Positions 36,052-43,971 of a DNA stretch of 64,000 nucleotides are shown in pieces. Source of the stretch: Allopusillimonas sp048270225 (GTDB taxonomy: Bacteria; Pseudomonadota; Gammaproteobacteria; Burkholderiales; Burkholderiaceae_B). Below the pieces are notes generated by a model, which worked only from the letters and a program-made list of their open reading frames with translations, was not told where the DNA came from and searched no databases. The translations under genes and the position numbers were made by a program. The stretch covers positions 1 to 64,000 of the forward strand of contig JBLWTG010000004.1 of NCBI GenBank assembly GCA_048270225.1, in the 5' to 3' direction. Position 1 is the stretch's first letter, and each line of letters opens with the position of its first letter.

Positions 36052-38268
36052 GTGCCGCCCAAGTCTGATCTTGCTCACGTGACGCAACTTGTTTCGCTGG
36101 ACTTTGTAACGTCCAGATCGACGCGCGCCGAGTTCTCCCTGTCCGATATGGGGTTGCAACTCGACGTTGAAACGCACGCCCCTGGTGTCTACCGCCTGCG
36201 TTGCGGCCGGCCAGAGGCCCTGCACCCCGAAAAACCCGGCATCCGCGCCCGCGCGCAGGCCGAGATGCTGCTTGCCCGCCAGGAAGCTGTGGGCGAGCTG
36301 TCGATCAGCTCCGATGCCGATGCGCAAGGCCAGGGCTGGCGACTGGAGCAGGGCGATGTCCTGCTCGAAATATTCCGCGATCCCTTCCGGCTTTCCGTGT
36401 GGCGCGGCGAGGACCTCCTGTTTTCATCCTGCGATGACGCCACCCTGGCGTGCGCCATCGATGGCGATGCCCCGGTCTGGCATTTCTGTGCTGAGCTGGA
36501 CGGCGACGACGCCCTGCATGGCGCGGGCGAGTCCAGCGGCGATCTCGACCGTCGCGGCGTTCGCCTGGTGTCCGACGATCCGGCGTGCAGGGTGCTGCCG
36601 CTGGTCTGGAGCACCAAGGGCTGGGGGCTGTACTTCAACACGCTGGCGCGGGTCGAGCACGATCTGGGCCATTCGGATCCCGATCTGTACCAGGTGACGC
36701 TGCACGACACCGTGCTGGATATGTTCCTGTTCGTGGGCGAGCCTGGCGAAATCCTTAACCAGTACACCGCGCTCACCGGCCGCGCAGGCCAGCCCGGCCT
36801 GGCGCCCATGGGCGTATGGCTGGACCAGGCGCCAGGGCAGTCCACCGACGAGCTTCTGGAGGTTGCACAGACCTTTCGCGTACAGCAGTGGGGCCTGGAT
36901 GTGATCAATCTGGCGCCGCCTGCGCCCTTCGGTTTTCTGGCGGACAAGCCGGCATTCGAATGGGATGCCGCCCGTGTGCCGGATGTACGGGATCTGTTCG
37001 CTCGCTGCCTGGCCGGCAATCTGCAGTTGGCAGCGCCCACCTTTCCGGGCGTGCTGGCCGACACAGAGCTTTTTTCCGAATGGGAAGACCGCGGCTGGCT
37101 GTTGATCGACGACGATGGCAATGCCCATGTGTTCGACGGCTGCGCCGTCACGGGCGGGCGCCGTTTCGGCCTGCTGGATCTCACCAACAAAGATGTATAC
37201 AAGTTGTGGCTCGAGCGCCAGCGCCAGTGCGTGGACGAAGGCCTGACCTCGCCCGCCTGCGACGCCCAGTTCGATATTCCCGATGGCATTACCGCGCGGG
37301 GGGGCGAAAGCGGCGCCGTATTGCGCACAATCTACCCGCTGCTGGCGCGCCGTGCGCTCTTCGATGCCGTGGCCGGCCACAAGACGCCGCAAGAGGGCGT
37401 GATCTGCAGCCGGGATCTCTTCCCCTCGGCGCAGCGCTTTGCCTGGCAAAGCGGACCGCGCACCGGCAACGACTGGGCTGCCCTCGAGCATACCCTGCGT
37501 ACCGCGCTGTCCCTGGGCGATAGTGGCATTCCGGTACAGACGCATGCCCTGGGTTCGGCCTTGCACCCAACCGAGAGCATGACGCCGGAACTCTATATCC
37601 GCTGGCTGGCCATGTGCGTATTCTCGGCCAACTTCAGCTTCCAGGCCTTGCCGGCGCTGCTGCCGTCCGCCTTTGACTCGGCCACGCAGGAGCTGGTGCG
37701 GCACTGGCTGCAGTGGCGCTACCGTCTGGTGCCCTATGTATTGGGCATCATCGAAGACGCCGTGCGCGGCGGCCTGCCCGTGCAGCGCTCCATGGCGCTG
37801 GCATTTCCGGGCGATCCGCTTGCCCAGGCCTGGGACACCCAGTACCTGCTGGGCCCTGCGCTGCTGGTGGCGCCCGTGCTGCAGCCGGGCAAGCAGGCCA
37901 AGGTCTATCTGCCCAAGGGCGACGCCTGGTGGGACCTGAACACCGGATGGCGCTACGAAGGCGGCACCACCTGGACCGTCGAGGCCGGGCTGGACACCTT
38001 GCCGCTGTTCGGCCGCGAAGGCCATATGCTGTGCCTGGGCCCCAACGCCCAGCATGCCGGCGAATTCAATTCGGCGCGTATCCTGGACGAGGTCTGGATG
38101 TTCGGCATGCCCGAGAACAGCCCGGTCGTCATGCGCAACAAGATACGGGTCATGCAGATGCAGGGCTCCAGCTACATCAAGGGGCTGGAAGGCTTGCGGA
38201 TACTGCCGTCCGAGGGTCTGGAGGTCAAGCGCCGCGGGGCCGAGGTGCGTATCTCGCGCGCCCGGTAA
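36052..38268 (+). CDS. Glycoside hydrolase family 31 protein with altered active site
   Basis: A 738-aa cytoplasmic protein with the GH31 plan: N-terminal beta-sandwich (about 1-230), TIM barrel (about 250-580), C-terminal beta domains with SSYIKGLEGLRI. CDAQFDIPDG at about 403-412 lines up with the nucleophile loop of E. coli YicI (KTDFGERIPTDV), keeping the Asp (404) but not the following Glu. The acid/base loop, RFAWQSGPRTGNDW, aligns without gaps with YicI RFPVHWGGD and puts Arg where the acid/base Asp belongs. The start GTG 36052 has GAAGGA 7 nt upstream; ATG 36007 is the alternative. Activity on alpha-glucosides is doubtful. Confidence 0.75.
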   Translation: MPPKSDLAHVTQLVSLDFVTSRSTRAEFSLSDMGLQLDVETHAPGVYRLRCGRPEALHPEKPGIRARAQAEMLLARQEAVGELSISSDADAQGQGWRLEQGDVLLEIFRDPFRLSVWRGEDLLFSSCDDATLACAIDGDAPVWHFCAELDGDDALHGAGESSGDLDRRGVRLVSDDPACRVLPLVWSTKGWGLYFNTLARVEHDLGHSDPDLYQVTLHDTVLDMFLFVGEPGEILNQYTALTGRAGQPGLAPMGVWLDQAPGQSTDELLEVAQTFRVQQWGLDVINLAPPAPFGFLADKPAFEWDAARVPDVRDLFARCLAGNLQLAAPTFPGVLADTELFSEWEDRGWLLIDDDGNAHVFDGCAVTGGRRFGLLDLTNKDVYKLWLERQRQCVDEGLTSPACDAQFDIPDGITARGGESGAVLRTIYPLLARRALFDAVAGHKTPQEGVICSRDLFPSAQRFAWQSGPRTGNDWAALEHTLRTALSLGDSGIPVQTHALGSALHPTESMTPELYIRWLAMCVFSANFSFQALPALLPSAFDSATQELVRHWLQWRYRLVPYVLGIIEDAVRGGLPVQRSMALAFPGDPLAQAWDTQYLLGPALLVAPVLQPGKQAKVYLPKGDAWWDLNTGWRYEGGTTWTVEAGLDTLPLFGREGHMLCLGPNAQHAGEFNSARILDEVWMFGMPENSPVVMRNKIRVMQMQGSSYIKGLEGLRILPSEGLEVKRRGAEVRISRAR

Positions 38269-38292
38269 GCCGAAAATACGCCCTGCCTGTCT

Positions 38293-39177
38293 TCAGGGTT
38301 GCGCGGCCAGGCGCGGCGCGGCACGGTCTCGCGCGGGCACACTGACGTCTATCGTCAGGGCTGGATCGAACTGTGCGTTTTCCAGCGCCCCATTGAAGAT
38401 ATACCCGCGTGGATTGCAGATCACGCGGGTGCCTTTCACTTCATAATCAAAGCTATTGTGAGTGTGGCCGTGTATCCACAGGGCAGCCTGCGCCCGGCCC
38501 ATCAACGCCTCGCAGTCCGACACAAAACAGCCATTCAGCGGCGATCCGGCAAAGCGTGGATGGATGCTGCGCGGCGACGGCGCATGATGGGAGATGACCA
38601 CCGTGGGCGTGCCCGCTGTGGCGGGGCCGGCCTCCAGCCGGCTGGCCAGCCATTGCCGGTTGCGGGCGAACAGGGTTTCCATGTCCGTCGGCGAAAAAGG
38701 GACGCCCGGCAGTGCATCGGATTCGATACGGCTGAAATCCCGGATCATCGCCTGCGCCTGGCTGATGGCATGCTCGCGTTCAGCCGCGCCGTCCAGGTCG
38801 AAGCTGCTCCACAAAGTGCTGCCCAGAAAACGCACGCCCAGCAGGGTGATCTCGTCGTTGTCCAGCACATGAACATGCGTGCCCTCTGCGCGGCGCCGCA
38901 ATTCATCCAGCGTGCGCCGCACAGAGCTGCCATAGAACTCGTGATTGCCCGGCACATACAGCACAGGCTGGCTGAACGAGGAAAGCGCCCAGTCGACCGA
39001 CTGGGTGGGCCGGGCGATGTCGCCGGCCAGCACGATGATGTCGGCCTGTGCTTCGGGCAGATCCAGGCCGGCCTGGCCCAAATGCAGGTCGGACAGTATG
39101 CGCAGCCGCACGCTGCCGGGGTGCATTCCGGGTGTGTCTGCGGATGCTGGTTTGACAGGATTTTCCAAACGCGTCAT
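38293..39177 (-). CDS. Metallophosphoesterase (calcineurin-like)
   Basis: A 294-aa metal-dependent phosphoesterase. Metal ligands are in SDLHLG (Asp30, His32), GD (Asp53), GNHE (Asn78, His79), SHHAPS and GHTH. No signal peptide, so cytoplasmic. The first 20 residues are outside the fold. Substrate unknown. Start at 39177 has GAAGGGCGAG upstream; it lies 18 nt from, and divergent to, tRNA-Lys. Convergent with the GH31 gene, with only 24 nt between. Confidence 0.88.
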   Translation of the reverse strand: MTRLENPVKPASADTPGMHPGSVRLRILSDLHLGQAGLDLPEAQADIIVLAGDIARPTQSVDWALSSFSQPVLYVPGNHEFYGSSVRRTLDELRRRAEGTHVHVLDNDEITLLGVRFLGSTLWSSFDLDGAAEREHAISQAQAMIRDFSRIESDALPGVPFSPTDMETLFARNRQWLASRLEAGPATAGTPTVVISHHAPSPRSIHPRFAGSPLNGCFVSDCEALMGRAQAALWIHGHTHNSFDYEVKGTRVICNPRGYIFNGALENAQFDPALTIDVSVPARDRAAPRLAAQP

Positions 39178-39194
39178 AATCTCGCCCTTCGGTT

Positions 39195-39270
39195 GGGTCG
39201 TTAGCTCAGTTGGTAGAGCACCGGACTTTTAATCCGTTGGTCGCGCGTTCGAGCCGCGCACGACCCACCA
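39195..39270 (+). tRNA. tRNA-Lys (anticodon UUU)
   Basis: A 76-nt cloverleaf with the CCA end encoded. The acceptor arms GGGTCGT and ACGACCC pair, the D arm contains GCTCAGTTGGTAGAGC, and the anticodon loop CTTTTAA carries TTT. The T arm has GTTCGAGCC. No intron. Confidence 0.98.
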
Positions 39271-39282
39271 ACTGATACAAGA

Positions 39283-39308
39283 GGGCTGCATGACATGCAG
39301 CCCTTTTT
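39283..39308 (+). terminator. Rho-independent terminator of tRNA-Lys
   Basis: GGGCTGCAT (39283-39291) and ATGCAGCCC (39295-39303) form a perfect 9-bp stem with a 3-nt loop, followed directly by TTTTT. Confidence 0.9.
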
Positions 39309-39374
39309 CTTTGGCGGGCCGGTTGGCATGCGTGGCCGTGCGCCCATGGGGGCAGCCTTTCATGTCTGCAGGCT

Positions 39375-39407
39375 ATAAGCATGTTGCGCAAGCCAACAAG
39401 TGCTTAT
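39375..39407. promoter_or_regulatory. Inverted repeat in the metN leader region
   Basis: ATAAGCA (39375-39381) and TGCTTAT (39401-39407) are perfect complements 19 nt apart; the loop holds the palindrome TTGCGCAA (39384-39391). This is a candidate operator or leader structure for metNIQ. The 180 nt from the tRNA terminator to metN show no known SAM-riboswitch pattern that I can recognise. Confidence 0.3.
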
Positions 39408-39488
39408 GTTAAATTAAACGGCTATACAGCGTACTGCGCCAGCGGCGCCGTCATCGCTGGATTTCCAGATTTTTCATCATCAGCCATC

Positions 39489-40499
39489 TTGATCCGTCTA
39501 GAAAACATCCACAAGACCTATGCTTCGCCGGGCCGGGTTTCCCATGCGCTTGCCGGGGTGGACCTGAGCATAGCCCAAGGCGAGGTGTTCGGCATCATCG
39601 GCCGCTCCGGGGCAGGCAAGAGCACGCTTATCCGCATGCTCAACCTGCTGGAGCGCCCTTCGACGGGGCGCGTAGTGGTGCGTGGCGAAGACATCACGCA
39701 GTTTGGCGACGCAAAACTGCGGGAATACCGGCGTGGCGTCGGCATGGTGTTCCAGCACTTTAACCTGCTCAGTTCGCGTACTGTCCTGGACAATGTCCGC
39801 TTTCCCTTGAAGCTTGCCGGGCTGGATCGCGCCGCGCAGACCGCGCGCGCCAACGAAGTCCTGGCGCTGGTCGGCCTGTCCGAGCATGCCGGCAAGTATC
39901 CGCGTCAGCTGTCCGGCGGGCAGCAACAGCGCGTGGGCATTGCCCGTGCACTGGCCAATCGGCCCGCGCTGCTGCTGTGCGACGAAGCCACGTCCGCGCT
40001 GGACCCCGAAACCACGCAGTCTATCCTGCGCCTGCTGCTGGACATCAACAAGCGGCTGGGGCTGACCATCGTGCTCATCACCCATGGCATGGATGTCATC
40101 CGTACCGTGTGCGACAAAGTGGCCGTGATCGACGCCGGCCGCATTGTGGAAGAGGGCGATGTGCTGGATGTGTTCCTGCATCCACGGCATGCCGTGACGC
40201 AGTCATTGCTGTCTGAAAGCGGCATGGATGCCGAGGGCTGGCGCGACATGGCGCAAGGCGTGGGCGGGCGCCTGTTCAGGCTGAGTTTTCGCGGCGACGC
40301 CACCGTTCAGCCCATGATGAGCCGCGTCAGCCGCGAGCTTGGGGTGGATCTGAGCATCCTGCAGGGATCGGTGGGCAGCATCAAGGGCACGCCTTACGGC
40401 CAGTTGGTGGTGTCCGCGCAGGGCGGATCGGAGGGCCTGCAGGGCCTGGCTGCCGCGCTGGCGCAAGCCGGAATCGAATGCGAGGTGCTCAGGCCATGA
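39489..40499 (+). CDS. metN: Methionine ABC transporter ATPase MetN
   Basis: ATPase of the D/L-methionine importer, 336 aa. Walker A GRSGAGKST is at 38-46, the signature is LSGGQQQRVGIARAL, Walker B is LLLCDEATSALDP, and a C-terminal NIL (ACT-like) methionine-sensing domain follows from about 260. The family-typical start MIRLENIHKTY requires TTG at 39489; there is no Shine-Dalgarno ahead of it, and upstream ATGs add unrelated residues. Overlaps metI by 4 nt. Confidence 0.93.
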   Translation: MIRLENIHKTYASPGRVSHALAGVDLSIAQGEVFGIIGRSGAGKSTLIRMLNLLERPSTGRVVVRGEDITQFGDAKLREYRRGVGMVFQHFNLLSSRTVLDNVRFPLKLAGLDRAAQTARANEVLALVGLSEHAGKYPRQLSGGQQQRVGIARALANRPALLLCDEATSALDPETTQSILRLLLDINKRLGLTIVLITHGMDVIRTVCDKVAVIDAGRIVEEGDVLDVFLHPRHAVTQSLLSESGMDAEGWRDMAQGVGGRLFRLSFRGDATVQPMMSRVSRELGVDLSILQGSVGSIKGTPYGQLVVSAQGGSEGLQGLAAALAQAGIECEVLRP

Positions 40500-41155
40500 T
40501 TTTTGCCAATATCGACTGGCCGCTGATGCTTGAGGCCACCATAGATACTCTGCTGATGACGGGGTTCTCGCTGCTGTTTACCGTGGTGATCGGCCTTCCT
40601 CTGGGCGTGCTGCTGTTCCTGACCAGCAAAGGCCAGATGATAGAAAACCTGCCCGTCTACCATGTGCTGTCCTTTGTGGTGAACGTGCTGCGCTCGGTGC
40701 CTTTCCTAATCCTGCTGATCGTCATGATTCCCATGACGCGCCTGCTCGCCGGCACTTCGCTTGGCGTGCAGGGGGCGGTGCCGCCGCTGGTGGTCAGCGC
40801 CGCGCCCTTTTTTGCCCGCCTGGTCGAGAACCTGCTGCGCGAGCTCGATCCGGGCGTGTCCGAAGCATGCCGGGCCATGGGCGCCAACTCCCGCCAGACT
40901 GTCCTGATGGCGCTGGTGCCCGAGGCCACCACGGGCATTGTCGCCGCCGTGATCGTGACCGCGATTGCGCTGGTCGGCTATTCGGCCATGTCCGGCGTGA
41001 TCGGTGGCGGCGGCCTGGGCGACCTGGCGCTGCGGTTTGGCTATCAACGCTATCAGACCGATGTCATGGTGGTCACCGTGGCGATTCTCGTGGTGCTGGT
41101 GCAATTGCTCCAGGTGTTTGGCGACAGGCTGGTGGCCCGCCTGAACCGCAAATAA
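40496..41155 (+). CDS. metI: Methionine ABC transporter permease MetI
   Basis: Inner-membrane permease, 219 aa with five transmembrane segments. The coupling-helix loop ELDPGVSEACRAMGANSRQT matches the EAA motif of ABC permeases, and GVIGGGGLGDLALRFGYQR is typical of MetI. Starts in an ATGA overlap with metN. Confidence 0.95.
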   Translation: MIFANIDWPLMLEATIDTLLMTGFSLLFTVVIGLPLGVLLFLTSKGQMIENLPVYHVLSFVVNVLRSVPFLILLIVMIPMTRLLAGTSLGVQGAVPPLVVSAAPFFARLVENLLRELDPGVSEACRAMGANSRQTVLMALVPEATTGIVAAVIVTAIALVGYSAMSGVIGGGGLGDLALRFGYQRYQTDVMVVTVAILVVLVQLLQVFGDRLVARLNRK

Positions 41156-41244
41156 ACAGTCGACTGGCCGGTCGCCGGCCAATGATCTTCACCCTTCTAC
41201 GCTGTTCATACCGTATATAAAACTGTCTCTTTCAGGAGTCGCTC

Positions 41245-42033
41245 ATGTTTCTCAAGAATTTTGCTCCCGCCCTGGCTTTGGGTTTTGCCGTGCTGCTGGC
41301 CGGCCCGGCACATGCCGAAAAGCTCAGCGTGGCCGCCACCCCGGTTCCGCACGCCGAGTTGCTCGAACGCGTCAAGCCGGTGCTGGCCAAGGAAGGCGTG
41401 GATCTGGACATCAAGGTGTTCACCGATTACGTGCAGCCCAACCAGCAAGTGGCTGAAGGCCAGATCGACGTCAATTTTTTCCAGCATCGGCCCTACCTGG
41501 ATTCTTTCAACAAAGAGCACGGCACCAAACTGGTGACGGTGGGCCAGGTGCATGTTGAACCATTCGGCGCCTATTCGAGCAAGATCAAGGATATCAAGGA
41601 CCTGAAGGACGGCGCCCTGGTGGCGCTGCCCAACGATCCCTCCAATGGCGCCCGCGCGCTCCTGCTGTTGCAGAAGCAGGGCCTGATCAAGCTCAAGGAT
41701 CCCAGCAATATCCTGGCAACCTCGCGCGATGTCGTTGAAAATCCCAAGCATCTCAAGTTCCGCGAGCTCGAAGCAGCTACACTGCCGCGCGTGCTGCCTG
41801 ACGTGGACCTGGCGCTCATCAACACCAATTATGCGCTTGAAGCCGGCCTGAACCCGACCAAGGATGCGCTGTTCATCGAAGGGTCCGATTCACCCTATGC
41901 CAACATTATTGTGACCACCGAAGCCAAGAAAGACGATCCTGCCGTCAAGAAACTGGTGGCCGCACTGAACAGCGAAGACATCAAGGCTTATATCCTGGAG
42001 CACTACAAGGGCGCCATCGTCCCCGCATTCTGA
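41245..42033 (+). CDS. metQ: Methionine ABC transporter substrate-binding protein MetQ
   Basis: A 262-aa NlpA/MetQ family periplasmic binding protein: EKLSVAATPVPHAELLE, DYVQPNQQV and NFFQHRPYLDSFN are conserved. The signal peptide ends AGPAHA before Glu25 and has no Cys, so unlike E. coli MetQ it should be a soluble periplasmic protein, not a lipoprotein. CAGGAG precedes the start. It follows metI after 89 nt. Confidence 0.95.
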   Translation: MFLKNFAPALALGFAVLLAGPAHAEKLSVAATPVPHAELLERVKPVLAKEGVDLDIKVFTDYVQPNQQVAEGQIDVNFFQHRPYLDSFNKEHGTKLVTVGQVHVEPFGAYSSKIKDIKDLKDGALVALPNDPSNGARALLLLQKQGLIKLKDPSNILATSRDVVENPKHLKFRELEAATLPRVLPDVDLALINTNYALEAGLNPTKDALFIEGSDSPYANIIVTTEAKKDDPAVKKLVAALNSEDIKAYILEHYKGAIVPAF

Positions 42034-42038
42034 GGCAT

Positions 42039-42077
42039 GCGGCCCCTGTTTTTCAGCAGCGTATAAATTGGGGCCGC
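42039..42077 (+). terminator. Hairpin after metQ
   Basis: GCGGCCCC (42039-42046) and GGGGCCGC (42070-42077) are perfect complements around a 23-nt AT-richer loop. The position just after the metQ stop suggests termination, but no T-run follows. Confidence 0.35.
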
Positions 42078-42261
42078 AGCCGTCCGGGCGGGGCGCTGCA
42101 GGCCGGCTCAGCCCGTCTTTGCGGCGCCGTCAGCCTGGTTTCGGGCCCACGATTATCTGGGGATTTCCCTTAGAATCCGGTTTTTTCCATGTTCGCCGGC
42201 GCCTGATGTAAGCAGTATTGCAGCTGGTATCGGTTACCATTGCCCTTTTAAAGGAGTGGTT

Positions 42262-43026
42262 ATGCTCAAAAACAAAGTCAAAGCAATCCTTGCCGGGCTG
42301 ACGCTTGCACTGGCGCTGCCCGCCGTGAATGCCGTGGCGCAGGACAAGACCCTGCTGATCGCCACGGATACCGCATTCGTGCCTTTCGAGTTCAAGCAGG
42401 ACGGCAAGTACACAGGTTTCGACATTGAGCTGTGGGATGCCATCGCCAAGCAGGCCAAGCTCAAGTACGAGCTGCGTCCCATGGACTTCAACGGCATCAT
42501 CCCGGGCCTGCAGACAGGCAACCTGGATGCCGCGCTGGCCGGTATCACGATACGGGACGACCGCAAGAAGGTCATCGATTTTTCCGATCCCTATTACGAA
42601 AGCGGCCTGGCCATCCTGGTCAACAACGACAACAACGACATCAAGACGGCCAAAGATCTGAAGGGCAAGACGGTTGCCGTCAAGATCGGTACGGCAACGG
42701 TTGACTATCTCAAGGCGAACGTTCCCGAAGCCAAGCTCAAGCTCTTTCCCAACATCGACAATGCTTTCCTCGAGCTGGCCACAGGCCGCGTCGATGCCGT
42801 AGTGCACGATACCCCCAACGTTCAGTATTTTGCCAAAACGGGCGGCAAGGGCCGTGTCAAAGTGGTCGGCGCGCTCAAGAGCGGCGATTATTACGGCATT
42901 GCCTTCCCCAAGGGCAGCAAGCTGGTGCCTGTCGTGAACAAGGCGCTCAAGTCTTTGCAGGATAACGGCAAGTACGACGAGCTCTACACCAAGTGGTTCG
43001 GCGAGAAAGCTGCAAAGGTCCAGTAA
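42262..43026 (+). CDS. glnH: Glutamine ABC transporter substrate-binding protein GlnH
   Basis: Periplasmic binding protein, 254 aa. A signal peptide is cleaved near ANAVA-Q27. The mature protein follows GlnH closely: FVPFEFKQDGKYTGFDIELW, GIIPGLQTGNLDAALAGITI, and YDELYTKWFG. AAAGGAG lies 5 nt before ATG 42262; the GTG 6 nt upstream is inside that spacing and unlikely. It is followed by a strong terminator and then glnPQ. Confidence 0.95.
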   Translation: MLKNKVKAILAGLTLALALPAVNAVAQDKTLLIATDTAFVPFEFKQDGKYTGFDIELWDAIAKQAKLKYELRPMDFNGIIPGLQTGNLDAALAGITIRDDRKKVIDFSDPYYESGLAILVNNDNNDIKTAKDLKGKTVAVKIGTATVDYLKANVPEAKLKLFPNIDNAFLELATGRVDAVVHDTPNVQYFAKTGGKGRVKVVGALKSGDYYGIAFPKGSKLVPVVNKALKSLQDNGKYDELYTKWFGEKAAKVQ

Positions 43027-43043
43027 CACTGGGCTGACGCGAT

Positions 43044-43080
43044 ACGGCGACCGGGTGCCTGCACTGGGTCGCCGTTTTTT
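43044..43080 (+). terminator. Rho-independent terminator/attenuator between glnH and glnP
   Basis: ACGGCGACC (43044-43052) pairs perfectly with GGTCGCCGT (43067-43075), followed by six Ts (43075-43080). It has all marks of an intrinsic terminator, yet lies inside what should be one operon, so it probably lets GlnH be made in excess over GlnPQ. Confidence 0.8.
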
Positions 43081-43090
43081 GTTCTGGAGC

Positions 43091-43111
43091 GAGCGCCGCC
43101 GGGCGGCGCTC
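43091..43111 (+). promoter_or_regulatory. Second hairpin just before the glnP ribosome site
   Basis: GAGCGCCGCC (43091-43100) and GGCGGCGCTC (43102-43111) are exact complements; with a realistic 3-nt loop the stem is 9 bp. It ends 7 nt before TAGAGG, the glnP Shine-Dalgarno. It could stabilise the glnPQ part of the transcript. Confidence 0.45.
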
Positions 43112-43131
43112 AACGTTTAGAGGCGATCAAC

Positions 43132-43971
43132 GTGACTTTCGACTGGTCTGTCATCTGGGCTGCCATGCCCAGCCTCATGGAAGGCGCAAAGCTGACAATA
43201 CAAATCACCCTGCTGGGTTTGATTGGCGGCACGATTATTGGATTCCTGACGGGGGTGGTGACCACCTACGTGAGGGTGCAAATTACCCTGAAGACGGTGC
43301 TGGCCGCTGTGGTCACGCTCGTGGTGCTGTATGCGCTGGCAAGGCTGGCCTCCTGGCTGGGCGGCACCGTGCTGTCGGGCGTGCCCGACTGGGCCTGGAC
43401 CGCGCTGCAGGCAGTGATCGTCATTGCGCTGCTGCTGCGTTTCGCCGCTTATATTCCGGTTGCGCTGTCCTTTCTGTCGCAGGTGTATATCCTGGTGATA
43501 CGCGGCACGCCTATCGTGGTGCAGGTGATGTTCATCTATTTCGCCGTGCCACTGATCTTTGGCTGGCGCATCGAGGCCGTGCCTGCGGCCATCTTTACGC
43601 TCATCATCAACTCGGGCGCCTACATCGCCGAAATCGTGCGCGGCGCGCTGCAGTCCGTGCCCAAAGGCCTGAAGGAAGCCGGGCAGGCCATGGGGCTGCC
43701 TTTCTACAAAATCCTGATGTACATCATCGGGCCTGTTGCGCTGCGCCGCATGATTCCGGCCATGGGCAACCAGTGCATCATCAGCCTGAAGGATTCTTCG
43801 CTGTTCATCGTGATTGGCGTGGCCGAGCTGACGCGGCAGGGGCAGGAAATCATCGCGAGCAATTTCAGGTCGGTCGAAATATGGGGCGCGGTCGCGGTCA
43901 TCTACCTGCTGCTGACAGGCTTTATTGCCGCCACGCTCAAGTTCGTTGAACACAGGACACAGATCGTATGA
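43132..43971 (+). CDS. glnP: Glutamine ABC transporter permease GlnP, with extra hydrophobic insert
   Basis: Permease, 279 aa, clearly GlnP at both ends: FDWSVIWAAMPSLMEGAKLT at the start, and VIRGTPIVVQVMFIYFAVP, NSGAYIAEIVRGALQS and GVAELTRQGQEIIASNFR later. E. coli GlnP is 219 aa; the excess of about 60 residues lies at about 48-108 and holds two further hydrophobic segments (about 51-75 and 86-107). It would have about seven membrane passes. GTG start with TAGAGG 8 nt upstream. Overlaps glnQ by 4 nt. Confidence 0.93.
   Translation: MTFDWSVIWAAMPSLMEGAKLTIQITLLGLIGGTIIGFLTGVVTTYVRVQITLKTVLAAVVTLVVLYALARLASWLGGTVLSGVPDWAWTALQAVIVIALLLRFAAYIPVALSFLSQVYILVIRGTPIVVQVMFIYFAVPLIFGWRIEAVPAAIFTLIINSGAYIAEIVRGALQSVPKGLKEAGQAMGLPFYKILMYIIGPVALRRMIPAMGNQCIISLKDSSLFIVIGVAELTRQGQEIIASNFRSVEIWGAVAVIYLLLTGFIAATLKFVEHRTQIV

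Noticed and set aside
39195..39310. Integrated element at tRNA-Lys
   Set aside because: No integrase, no repeated tRNA 3' end and normal gene content on both sides.
39309..39488. SAM riboswitch ahead of metN
   Set aside because: I could not find the conserved cores of known SAM riboswitch classes; only inverted repeats are seen.
42262..42262. Sigma-54 promoter ahead of glnH
   Set aside because: No TGGC-N8-TTGC element with correct 10-nt spacing between GG and GC was found in 42078-42261.
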